Positions 25,843 to 35,482 of a stretch of 64,000 nt of DNA are shown in pieces (the stretch's first letter is position 1; each line of letters starts with the position of its first letter). Source of the stretch: Salinarchaeum sp. IM2453 (GTDB lineage Archaea; Halobacteriota; Halobacteria; Halobacteriales; Salinarchaeaceae); NCBI RefSeq assembly GCF_019693215.1, contig NZ_CP081183.1:1677226-1741225 (forward strand). Reading direction: 5' to 3'. The notes under the pieces are model-generated. The model saw only the letters and a list, made by a program, of their open reading frames with translations, was not told where the DNA came from and ran no database searches. Made by a program: the position numbers and the translations under genes.

Positions 25843-28800
25843 GTTGCAACAAGTAGAAAATCCAGTAAGGAATTGAAACTCTCAGTCGGGGACCTGTCGC
25901 CAGTGAATGCGCGCTGTTGCAACAAGTAGAAAATCCAGTAAGGAATTGAAACTGGTCGGGGTGTTCGTCGGCGAAGTCCTCCAGCCCCAGTTGCAACAAG
26001 TAGAAAATCCAGTAAGGAATTGAAACCTGGCTGTTCTCGACGAGGGTTTCCATCTGCTGGATGGTTGCAACAAGTAGAAAATCCAGTAAGGAATTGAAAC
26101 CGCACTGAAGGCGTGTATCTCTGTTGGGACCATTTTGTTGCAACAAGTAGAAAATCCAGTAAGGAATTGAAACTCTGATGAGATCGAGTTCGTCGGCAAA
26201 AAGACACTCCGTTGCAACAAGTAGAAAATCCAGTAAGGAATTGAAACATCCACAAGATGGGCTGTCAGTTGCAAGTAGCCCGAGAGTTGCAACAAGTAGA
26301 AAATCCAGTAAGGAATTGAAACGTGGAGGACGCGGCCTCATTGAGCTCGCCATGGACATGTTGCAACAAGTAGAAAATCCAGTAAGGAATTGAAACGTGG
26401 CTGATAAAGTTATACACGCCAGCCAGCGCAATCGTTGCAACAAGTAGAAAATCCAGTAAGGAATTGAAACCTGTTGAGTTCAACGCGACATCAAACACGA
26501 TGTGGTTGCAACAAGTAGAAAATCCAGTAAGGAATTGAAACAAAATTGAGTTACGAGATACACTGGCGTCAGACCCGTTGCAACAAGTAGAAAATCCAGT
26601 AAGGAATTGAAACTGGTCTGTTAGTTCACATGTTTTTGCTACAACTTTCGTTGCAACAAGTAGAAAATCCAGTAAGGAATTGAAACATATTGACCGACTT
26701 CCCAATACTTCCCGGACACTCAGTTGCAACAAGTAGAAAATCCAGTAAGGAATTGAAACGGATGACGACACGGAGGACCCAACAACGATCCCGACTGTTG
26801 CAACAAGTAGAAAATCCAGTAAGGAATTGAAACGGGGTATGCCCCCGAACAATCCCGCGCTGACGTTGAGAGTTGCAACAAGTAGAAAATCCAGTAAGGA
26901 ATTGAAACGGTCCCGCCCTTCGCCGCCACCTCCATACCGAAGTGTTGCAACAAGTAGAAAATCCAGTAAGGAATTGAAACCGGTTTGACGTGCGGGAATA
27001 CGACTCAGATGGAAATGTTGCAACAAGTAGAAAATCCAGTAAGGAATTGAAACAAATTCGGTCGTTGAGGAGAAGGACCCCGAGAAAGAGTTGCAACAAG
27101 TAGAAAATCCAGTAAGGAATTGAAACATGACCGTGAGTAAAGTATCGCTGGGCCTCTGGTTTTGTTGCAACAAGTAGAAAATCCAGTAAGGAATTGAAAC
27201 AACCCCCGTAGGACGGTCCGACGCAAGCCATATCTCGTTGCAACAAGTAGAAAATCCAGTAAGGAATTGAAACTATCGGCCGTGTAGCCGTGTATGCATG
27301 GTACGAGACCGTTGCAACAAGTAGAAAATCCAGTAAGGAATTGAAACAACGTTGTCGACTCGGACGAAACCCGGTCGTCTGTGATGTTGCAACAAGTAGA
27401 AAATCCAGTAAGGAATTGAAACGTGGCTCGATAACACTATCTGGAAGTGGTGGACCGTTGCAACAAGTAGAAAATCCAGTAAGGAATTGAAACACGATAC
27501 AGTAAACGCGGAACGGAAGTTTGACGATCCGTTGCAACAAGTAGAAAATCCAGTAAGGAATTGAAACGCTCACGTTCACCCGCGCCGGGCGCGACGGCGT
27601 GAAGTTGCAACAAGTAGAAAATCCAGTAAGGAATTGAAACGACTTCGCGTATCACGCGGGCGTCACGCCCGATGTCGTTGCAACAAGTAGAAAATCCAGT
27701 AAGGAATTGAAACGCGAGCATGTGGATTCGGATGTGACCGTGACCGAGTGGGTTGCAACAAGTAGAAAATCCAGTAAGGAATTGAAACACATCGAATGAC
27801 CAAATCAGACGTAGGGACAATGGTGGTTGCAACAAGTAGAAAATCCAGTAAGGAATTGAAACTATTGACAGAGAAAGAAGCAGAGCGATTGATTAACTGT
27901 TGCAACAAGTAGAAAATCCAGTAAGGAATTGAAACTGGGGTAATTCACTTCATCAGCCCGGAGGCCACACCTTGTTGCAACAAGTAGAAAATCCAGTAAG
28001 GAATTGAAACAACTGGTAAAGTCAAGCGGGAAGGTAACACCAATATTTGAGTTGCAACAAGTAGAAAATCCAGTAAGGAATTGAAACACAAAGGCCCATA
28101 CTTCACCGCCACGCTATCAGACGGTTGCAACAAGTAGAAAATCCAGTAAGGAATTGAAACGATGACGGACTAACGCCTGAATCAGAACAGCAACAACGTT
28201 GCAACAAGTAGAAAATCCAGTAAGGAATTGAAACGATTGTTGGTGGGGATTTGATAGCGATTCAGGAGTGGAGTTGCAACAAGTAGAAAATCCAGTAAGG
28301 AATTGAAACTATGCCGCGATTGTTGGTTGGAGCGGGTTTGTGTACTTGTTGCAACAAGTAGAAAATCCAGTAAGGAATTGAAACATGATTAATTATGCTT
28401 GGATTATGGGATGCATTCAGGTTGCAACAAGTAGAAAATCCAGTAAGGAATTGAAACCAGTGGACTACGCCGACTCCGTTTCTGGCATGCTGTTGCAACA
28501 AGTAGAAAATCCAGTAAGGAATTGAAACCGGTCGACACGGAAGAGGTTGAGCTGGACGCTGGTGAGTTGCAACAAGTAGAAAATCCAGTAAGGAATTGAA
28601 ACCCCCTCCCTTTCTTACCGCTTATCTGACAGAAACTGTTGCAACAAGTAGAAAATCCAGTAAGGAATTGAAACAATCCTATGGCAGTTGCTGAGGCAAT
28701 GCGAACAGAAGAGTTGCAACAAGTAGAAAATCCAGTAAGGAATTGAAACTTGTCGGTTTCCCCGGAATGGAAGCCCATTGGGGGTAGTTGCAACAAGTAG

Positions 28801-30511
28801 AAAATCCAGTAAGGAATTGAAACCGATTTTCGCAAACAAATGATCCATGATAAGCGAACGGTTGCAACAAGTAGAAAATCCAGTAAGGAATTGAAACAAG
28901 GAACACAATACATCCTGAGGGTAGAGTTACTCAAGTTGCAACAAGTAGAAAATCCAGTAAGGAATTGAAACCCCCTTTCTTTCTCCCCGCTTATCTGGCA
29001 GAAACTGTTGCAACAAGTAGAAAATCCAGTAAGGAATTGAAACATTGACTTCTATGCAGGGGAGAGGGAAGGTGTTGATGGGTTGCAACAAGTAGAAAAT
29101 CCAGTAAGGAATTGAAACATTAACAAATTTCAATAAACCTACCTGAAAAAGTGTGGTTGCAACAAGTAGAAAATCCAGTAAGGAATTGAAACTTTTTCAT
29201 CATGGCGATGCGCGACTAACCAACTAATGTTGCAACAAGTAGAAAATCCAGTAAGGAATTGAAACTTCAGCGATTGTCGTCCGACCTTTGAGCTGTTCAC
29301 AAGTTGCAACAAGTAGAAAATCCAGTAAGGAATTGAAACTGAAAGTCGGCATATGCACATTGTCACAAAACAGTTGCAACAAGTAGAAAATCCAGTAAGG
29401 AATTGAAACATTTCATCCTCGTTATCTTCACCCTCAACGTACACAGTTGCAACAAGTAGAAAATCCAGTAAGGAATTGAAACTGGACGACGTTAATGACT
29501 ACATCGTCGGAGAGTACCGTTGCAACAAGTAGAAAATCCAGTAAGGAATTGAAACCCGGGGCATCGAGAGACAATCACGCTGGCGTTCTGTCGTTGCAAC
29601 AAGTAGAAAATCCAGTAAGGAATTGAAACAAACAACGACGATCGGGCTTGATATCCCTGCCGTGTTGCAACAAGTAGAAAATCCAGTAAGGAATTGAAAC
29701 TTATGCTGGCGCACGCCAAGCCGAGGAAGATGATGCGTTGCAACAAGTAGAAAATCCAGTAAGGAATTGAAACAGCAGTGATCGCAATCACGTAATCGTT
29801 TGGCGGTCCGTTGCAACAAGTAGAAAATCCAGTAAGGAATTGAAACCGTGTCACTCCACCACTTTGGCGGTTGTCCGACGAGGTTGCAACAAGTAGAAAA
29901 TCCAGTAAGGAATTGAAACTGATCCGGCACAAACTGCACTTCGAGTTTCGGATGTGAGTTGCAACAAGTAGAAAATCCAGTAAGGAATTGAAACTGGCTG
30001 TCCGCAATGACATATCGCATTCCGCGAGGATGTTGCAACAAGTAGAAAATCCAGTAAGGAATTGAAACGGCCACCAGAGTCTTTTCTGAGGCTCACAGAC
30101 GACCGTTGCAACAAGTAGAAAATCCAGTAAGGAATTGAAACAGACTGTCGAAACCCCTCGCTCCTGTCGGCGTTGGTTATGTTGCAACAAGTAGAAAATC
30201 CAGTAAGGAATTGAAACGAACGGAGTCGAGATTCTTGAACCAGATGATCCGCAGTTGCAACAAGTAGAAAATCCAGTAAGGAATTGAAACAACGCAGATC
30301 TGTTTGACTTTGTTGACTCGTGGCTACTGTTGCAACAAGTAGAAAATCCAGTAAGGAATTGAAACTCCATAGCCGTTATCGTGAGGTTCCCATATCCGTA
30401 GTTGCAACAAGTAGAAAATCCAGTAAGGAATTGAAACTGACCGTTTCCGACACAGTGAAGCGCCAGATTAGAAAGTTGCAACAAGTAGAAAATCCAGTAA
30501 GGAATTGAAAC
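25843..30511 (+). CRISPR. CRISPR array 2: 64 repeats of 37 bp, 63 spacers
   Basis: The plus strand shows 64 identical repeats beginning GTTGCAACAAGTAGAAAATC and ending GTAAGGAATTGAAAC, with spacers mostly 33-39 bp. First repeat 25843-25879, last 30475-30511. The repeat is the reverse-complement relative of the array 1 repeat, differing at 7 of 37 positions. With the ATTGAAAC handle at the 3' end, transcription to the right is expected. There is no leader-like sequence on the left because array 1 starts there; the right flank (30512 onward) is ordinary DNA. No exact duplicate spacers were seen, but one related spacer pair is present. No cas genes lie nearby. Confidence 0.97.
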
Positions 30512-30921
30512 TACCTACCTGACCGAATTGTCGGGGTCCACATCCCGGTATTTGTGATTGAGTATGACCTGACGTAACCAGTCTCGGTAGACAGTAGCAA
30601 TAAGTTACAAAGGTTAGATTGTTTATCAAAATATCGAATATAACGAGCAAACTCAACAAACCAACTGTCTTTGTCTGCTTTGATTTTCAGGCATGATCTT
30701 GCTGTCTGTTGCACCAGTTGTCTCCGTATAGGTAGCAAAGGAAATCAGCGCTCTCAAAGAAAATAAGAAATTAGTTGTCGATATCAGGTTTGCTGAATAA
30801 CCTGAGAAGACTGAGTCAGCAATAATCCTTGTTTCTGAAGACAAGACAGATCAGTAATCGAATGAGCCAGTGGTAGACACAGACCGGCAATCGGACAGCA
30901 TCGTTACCCGAAGTGCTTCGG
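30512..30921. other. Right flank of CRISPR array 2, no gene
   Basis: A 410-bp stretch with no supportable gene. It contains GACCGAATTG at 30521-30530, also present in the left flank of array 1 at 21895-21904 on the same strand, which is probably chance. If array 2 is in fact transcribed from this side its leader would have to be here, but I see no strongly AT-rich tract or repeated motif directly at the array edge. Confidence 0.4.
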
Positions 30922-31044
30922 ATGCGTCCACAGACGGCCGAGTTGACAATCCGACTATCCAAAGACATCACAATCGATCCTGACAGCGAATCGGCAACAC
31001 TAACCAAGGAAAGTACACTGGAAATCCGGTTGCCAAAGCGATGA
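30922..31044 (+). pseudogene. Hsp20-like C-terminal fragment
   Basis: A 40-codon frame ends DPDSESATLTKESTLEIRL-PKR (hyphen added). Its preceding part PQTAELTIRLSKDI and the ending pattern LEIRLPK correspond to the last strands of small heat-shock (alpha-crystallin) domains, where the family reads GVLEVxLPK. The upstream part of the domain is absent and a stop lies shortly upstream, so this is a remnant. It could have come from a stand-alone Hsp20 or from GvpH, which shares the fold. Confidence 0.4.
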
Positions 31045-31308
31045 TGGAACTGTCTCAATTGGAGTCTGTTGCTAATTAAGTTACAAAATTAATAACAATA
31101 CAGAGGCAGATTCGGATATGGAGACAACCAAACGTCAGTTGTCGTCTGCGGTGTCCGTTCTATCCGCGAATTCTCTGAATTTATTAGTAATTTACATTAT
31201 CATTTACTAATTTTATTATTTTAGAAATAAATATTAATAAGATAGGCTTGGAGAGTCTAGGCTACAGGTGCTGACGGGGACACGGAACACTGATCAACAA
31301 TAACAAAA
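31045..31308. other. AT-rich intergenic sequence
   Basis: No gene. Two AT-rich blocks are present: 31076-31096 and about 31180-31245 (TTTATTAGTAATTTACATTA and similar). They may be promoters left from lost genes or simply drifted DNA. The stretch is downstream of both flanking coding remnants. Confidence 0.4.
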
Positions 31309-31722
31309 TCAAGAAAGAATGAGCTGTTCGTCGTTTTCGCCGACTGTGAATTCGATCGTATTCGTGGCGTATGCCGTACTGACCTCGACCTGTCTTTTAC
31401 CGTTCTCACCGTCAACCTCGAAGCTCAACGTGCTGGTGTCACTGTCACTCTCTGCAAGTTTAAAGTCCTGAATGGCGCGCTCACCACCAAGGAACGTTAC
31501 ATCGAAGGTCTACTCAGCGTCAGCGAAGCCGACGTTCTCAAGGTCGGTCGTGACCTCAACGTTGTCATTAGCGGTGGTATTCGTTGTGCTCTGTTCTTCA
31601 TCAATCTCGGCATCGATGATCGGGTCAAGTTTGACATCGACCGTGCTTCCTTCCTGAACATCAGTTTCAGCGACGATGACATTCGCCGCTTCGCGCTCTT
31701 CGCCATCCTTGTCAGTTTGCAT
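31309..31722 (-). pseudogene. CARDB-like acidic protein interrupted by an in-frame TAG
   Basis: From the ATG at 31722 the frame runs 70 codons, meets TAG at 31510-31512, and then stays open in the same frame for 66 more codons to TGA at 31309. The joined sequence is coherent: NVEVTTDLENVGFADAE before the stop and TFDVTFLGGERAIQDFKLAE after it, then SFEVDGENGKRQVEVSTAY. Alternating hydrophobic strands and the location of the stop inside a loop resemble a CARDB/Ig-like beta-sandwich used in archaeal surface proteins. There is no signal peptide, so a missing upstream part is possible. Either a nonsense mutation has inactivated the gene or a base is misread. Confidence 0.6.
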
Positions 31723-32277
31723 TTGTTAATAGAAACGGGGCGGTAGCAATTGCAGCAGGGTACAATCGTCGTGAATTCTGCGGTTGTTTAAAATCTATTT
31801 TCCAGCTTCTCATCGGATAGACCCTGTGTATTGATTTTTGTGCACAGGCATTTATTGTACGGCTCTTTCCCATAGCTAAGGAGACTATCTCCTACATGGT
31901 AGTACTGTTTCTTGGCTTGTTGCCATAGCGCAGATTTACATCTCAAATCATCGTTAATCTGCTCTATCGTGGCGGATCAAAAACAAATCGTTGACTAAAT
32001 CGTACTGGACTGGCTTGCTGTAATTGAAGCGCTCACTCGGCAACTGATAGGAGAATGAAACGAATCCACCCACTCATGGCAGTCGATTGAGGGGATTGCA
32101 GTCGAACAGAGACTGCAACCAAGTGAATGTCTGCTACAATTGTCGACCCACCTGCCAATTAGCGGGGATGTAAGTTGATTCATCGACTCCTGAGGGTTTG
32201 GAGATCTATTGGGGGTCGACAAAAAGACTTTATTCCAACCGGGAGATAGAATGGCTATAGCCCGTGATTTGGGCATG
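31723..32277. other. Gap before CRISPR array 3, including its probable leader
   Basis: No intact gene in 555 bp. A plus-strand stretch around 32010-32200 reads like a degraded protein (LQPSECLLQLSTHLPISGDV, then FIDS) broken by stops, possibly a decayed transposase. The last 100 bp (CAAAAAGACTTTATTCCAAC near 32219-32238) should contain the leader and promoter of array 3, because the degenerate repeat is at the other end. Confidence 0.4.
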
Positions 32278-32577
32278 GTTTCAGATGGACCCTTGTGGGG
32301 TTGAAGTCTGTCTGTGTGGCTCCGAGAATAAACACTCCTCCAGCGTGTTTCAGATGGACCCTTGTGGGGTTGAAGTGAGAAAACACCAGATGCCTTCGGA
32401 GATCGATGCGAGTTTCAGATGGACCCTTGTGGGGTTGAAGTGCAACGAGACCGATCTCATTGATAGACATATCATAGTTTCAGAAGGACCCTTGTGGGGT
32501 TGAAGTCGGCTTCGTAGCGTATTCATCTCTCGGGGTGTGTTGTTCTTGTTTCAGACGAATCCTTGTGGGGTTGAGGT
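32278..32577 (+). CRISPR. CRISPR array 3: five 30-bp repeats of the haloarchaeal type I-B kind
   Basis: Repeats start at 32278, 32347, 32412, 32477 and 32548. The first three read GTTTCAGATGGACCC then TTGTGGGGTTGAAGT. The fourth has one change (CAGAAGG) and the fifth is clearly degenerate (CAGACGAATCC, then TTGAGGT). Spacers are 39, 35, 35 and 41 bp. The repeat matches the 30-bp family used by haloarchaeal type I-B systems. Decay at the right end marks the trailer, so the leader is on the left and transcription goes right. No cas genes are visible; effector proteins would have to act from elsewhere in the genome, or the array is a relic. Confidence 0.93.
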
Positions 32578-32786
32578 TCTAGTTCTGCTACATCCATACC
32601 CTGTCCCATGATGCATCTCTTTTAGCTGTGTGGTCTACCATGTACTCTTTTGTCGATGACGACAATCGACTACGTATGTTTCTTTCCATTATTGATATCT
32701 GTAAGAAAATCACGAATGAACGGCTCTCAGGAGCTAACTACGCTGAAAGCAAAAAAGAATTAGTGTATTATTCGGTTATCTCGTCG

Positions 32787-33266
32787 TTAGTTAACCGTGT
32801 GTGTTGCCAGAACGGATGAGGAATCATCTCCCACCCAGACAACACGGACACGTTCACCGGCCTCAATATCTTCAATATCTTCTTCTTCTTCTAGTTCTTG
32901 ACTAACCTCAATCGCATCACCAGCACTGTATTCATCATCTAGCCCTTCGACCCGATCAACATCTGAATCTGGGAACGCGAGATCTAAATTATTCCCGTCG
33001 ATTGTTCGATCAGTTGTTTCTAGAGTGAAGGTAACCTCTTCTAGCGGAGTATTATCAGCAGCATCTACAGCAGCTGGCTCTTGATTTGAATCCCACGCGG
33101 TGTTTGGTGGGCTTTCAGTATCTGTACCAAATCCAAGCACGAACGCTCCAATCACGGCAGCAAGAATAATAGTAATTGCAACCATCAAAATAACGCCAAT
33201 AACAGGCGACACAGCCCGTGAGCGCTCAGATGTTGAATCTTCAGAATCGTTTGTATTTCGTATCAT
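32787..33266 (-). CDS. Type IV pilin-like protein (archaeal Pilin_N)
   Basis: A 159-residue secreted pilin. Residues 14-20 (SERSRAVSP) contain the archaeal prepilin peptidase site, with the H-domain directly after it: AVSPVIGVILMVAITIILAA, the hallmark of haloarchaeal PilA-type (DUF1628) pilins. The mature domain is acidic and ends with a short beta-rich part (ERVRVVWVGDDSSSVLATHT). PibD-type peptidase would cleave before the hydrophobic helix and the pilin would assemble on the cell surface. The pilus ATPase/platform pair at 59122-62990 is a possible assembly machine, but the genes are far apart. It is monocistronic. Confidence 0.9.
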   Translation of the reverse strand: MIRNTNDSEDSTSERSRAVSPVIGVILMVAITIILAAVIGAFVLGFGTDTESPPNTAWDSNQEPAAVDAADNTPLEEVTFTLETTDRTIDGNNLDLAFPDSDVDRVEGLDDEYSAGDAIEVSQELEEEEDIEDIEAGERVRVVWVGDDSSSVLATHTVN

Positions 33267-34075
33267 TGTATATTAATCGTGTAATCTAGTTACACTATCC
33301 AAAGTCATCTTGTGGACACAATGCCGCAACAACAACCCAGCGGTCGCCAGTTGTGTCCACAAACAACAACTCACAGTAGTACTACAAGTGGAGTCTACAT
33401 ATATCTCTCGGCCTGTAACGACGATCGTGAGTCAAAGATGCCCTCTACAGAGAAAGCAGGCAGAGTGCCTCGGGGCTTGACCCCGGAGCAGTTCACGATA
33501 CCTTTGCCTGTGCATATTTCCCGCCAAACGGGTTAGATCCAGTTGAAATCTGTGAGGAATACGAGCAGTTTGTCACCTATCGGGCGGCCAGTCCTAACAC
33601 TGGGCGCTACAAAACAGCGAACTTGTGATTCCGAAAGACGGAGATCGATCGTGGATTGATGGCAGAAAGCCGGATGTAGTCCGCGGACCCGAGATCACCG
33701 AACACCATGGATGATTTCGCATAACTGGCAGCACACATTGTTTGTACACGAGTCTTATTTTTCACGGGGGGTCTTCAGGTGCGATTGATTGATGTTCTGC
33801 ACTACGATTGATTTGTCTGTCAAGTATGAGCTTTTTCAGAGATCTGTATCGTTTTTGACGATTTATGTATTGTACCTGCCTCTTGTACCATCCCGCATGG
33901 CCCACGAATAAGCAGCCAGTTGACCTCTTCACTAGCAAAAACGCGAGTGTATTGCTCGGTGAGCTGTGCCCTGCAGCGTTGAGACTTCAAGGTCATTGGA
34001 CATCACTTTCTGATCAGGAAGTATGAAGACCAAATCAAAGGTATACAAACGCTGAATGAAAATCTTAAGCCGGGA
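33267..34075. other. 809-bp region with a dispersed repeat and a gene remnant
   Basis: 33444-33475 is the second copy of the 32-bp repeat also at 11422-11453. Here it continues into GGCTTGACCCCGGAGC, so GCCTCGGGG and CCCCGGAGC can form a hairpin around CTTGA. At 33536-33714 two overlapping plus-strand frames (DPVEICEEYEQFVTYRAAS, then VIPKDGDRSWIDGRKPD) read as one protein fragment joined by a frameshift, ending at TGA 33712-33714; the family is not recognised. From 33715 to 34075 I see nothing supportable. Confidence 0.4.
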
Positions 34076-34149
34076 AGCCAGGGGTGGGATTTGAACCCAC
34101 GTACTCCCGATTACAAGTCGGGTGCTTGGACCACCCAAGCTCCCCTGGC
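34076..34149 (-). tRNA. tRNA-Thr (anticodon TGT)
   Basis: On the minus strand the acceptor stem GCCAGGG pairs with CCCTGGC. The anticodon arm CCCGA-CTTGTAA-TCGGG carries anticodon TGT, reading ACA. The T-loop GTTCAAATC is standard. Discriminator base is T and CCA is not encoded. No intron. The upstream gene is the divergent-side CBS protein, about 160 bp away. Confidence 0.95.
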
Positions 34150-34309
34150 GCGCATAGTACATTTGTGGGTGGTCCTTTCTATTGCTTTCGACTTCGACTC
34201 GTCATTGTTGATCAATAACGAACTTTACTCTACCATCAGATTACCCCAGCTAGCATACGCTCCTCATACCTGCTCACGTCCGATTTGTCTTTGTACTCAC
34301 ATCGTGGGA

Positions 34310-34888
34310 TCAAACAGTCCGGCAGTTTGGACATAGCATCTGGCCATCGACTTCAACAAGCTCTCCGGTCATTGTGCCGCAGGCTTCACAGACGCCCTGG
34401 TTCGACATTGGCTGTTCTTCCGGCTGTGCCGATGGCTGTTGCATTTCCTGTGTGCCGGTCGTCTGATTTGCAGTTGGTGCATCTGCATTTGTTGCATTTG
34501 ATACCGAAATCTGTGATGCAGCAGCGGTCAGTGCATCTGACTCAGTAATTACACCAACCACATCTTGTCCGGGATTTGTGACCGGGATTAGCTCAATATC
34601 TTGTGCAGATAGCTCTCCAAGGACTGTCGATAACTGCTCGTCTGCAGCAACCGGATCAGGGGCAGATTGCATAATCTCTCCGACACTCATCTCTTCATCA
34701 CCTGCTTTCATTGCAGCAAGGATATCTGTACTCGCGACTGCTCCGACCGGTGAGTCTCCTCGCAATACAAGCGCACTACATCGATCTTCTGCAATCATCA
34801 ACTCGGCTACCTCTAACACAGTATCACCTTCCGTTACGCCGAGAAATTCCCGTGACATCACGTCTCGGAGAGTCGCTTCTTCTTGCAT
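34310..34888 (-). CDS. CBS-pair protein with C-terminal zinc ribbon
   Basis: A 192-residue cytoplasmic protein. Residues about 1-120 are two CBS motifs (TLRDVMSREFLGVTEGDTVL, then PVGAVASTDILAAM, and MSVGEIMQSAPDPVAAD, then VVGVITESDALTAA), which usually bind adenosine nucleotides and sense energy state. A Gln/Pro/Asn-rich linker (about residues 125-160) leads to a zinc ribbon, CEACGTMTGELVEVDGQMLC with a final PNCRT. The partner is unknown. The ATG at 34888 fits the family better than the GTG at 34903. It is followed on the same strand by intergenic DNA and tRNA-Thr. Confidence 0.85.
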   Translation of the reverse strand: MQEEATLRDVMSREFLGVTEGDTVLEVAELMIAEDRCSALVLRGDSPVGAVASTDILAAMKAGDEEMSVGEIMQSAPDPVAADEQLSTVLGELSAQDIELIPVTNPGQDVVGVITESDALTAAASQISVSNATNADAPTANQTTGTQEMQQPSAQPEEQPMSNQGVCEACGTMTGELVEVDGQMLCPNCRTV

Positions 34889-35015
34889 GTTATTGACTAC
34901 CACTTGATGCCCCTAAAAGCTATGGCCTCCTACCGCTCGCCAGTTGCAATCACACTATCAAAATATGTCCCAGCAGCAGATGCTACGCTAAATCATAGTC
35001 GCTGACGAGTTGCGA

Positions 35016-35444
35016 TCAGCGAACGATTACCACCGGAATCGGGGCACGTTTCGAGACAGTCCCGGCCACATTCCCGACAAGAAATCGGTGCATCGCGCGA
35101 CTCCGATCTGCGCCATGCGCACCGAGCACAATCGTGTCGTAGTTCTCAGCACGGTCAATGATATTTCGGGCGGGGTGGCCGATGCCGACCATTGTGTTGA
35201 TCTCTCGATCGCGATCCGTTGCTATCTCGCGGGCTCGTTCGAAGACAGGATCGGCTCGCTCGGCAGCGGCTTCCTCAAGATTGTCGGCGAGGGCAAGCCC
35301 CATCGCTTCACCCATCATCGGCGATGGAACGCCAACGACGTGTAAGACGGAAACGTCGGCGTCTGGAAAGTTGTCAAGCGCGTATTCGAGCGCCTGCCCA
35401 GCGTGTTCGGAATCATCCATCGGAACGAGAATTTGTGAGGCCAT
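35016..35444 (-). CDS. Universal stress protein (UspA family)
   Basis: A 142-residue single-domain Usp. It begins ILVPMDDSEHAGQALEYAL, has the nucleotide-binding pattern GHPARNIIDRA and ends with the ATP-loop G-2x-G-9x-G(S/T): GAHGADRSRAMHRFLVGNVA. These proteins bind ATP and act in stress responses or as regulators. It lies directly downstream of the phosphate permease on the same strand (about 38 bp apart). PiT-UspA gene pairs are common in haloarchaea, so a regulatory link to phosphate uptake is a reasonable inference. Confidence 0.92.
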   Translation of the reverse strand: MASQILVPMDDSEHAGQALEYALDNFPDADVSVLHVVGVPSPMMGEAMGLALADNLEEAAAERADPVFERAREIATDRDREINTMVGIGHPARNIIDRAENYDTIVLGAHGADRSRAMHRFLVGNVAGTVSKRAPIPVVIVR

Positions 35445-35482
35445 ATTCCAAACGAGGTCATCTACCTACCTAAGTCCCTTCC

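Noticed and set aside
21967-30511. Long open frames through the CRISPR arrays with repeated FNSFSDFLPTVT or FQFLTGFSTCCN peptides
   Set aside because: They are translations of 37-bp repeats plus spacers with no start signals, family or conserved length; they are by-products of repeat periodicity.
34076-34149. tRNA-Thr as an integration site for the nearby remnants
   Set aside because: I found no partial copy of the tRNA 3' end at the borders of the accessory regions.
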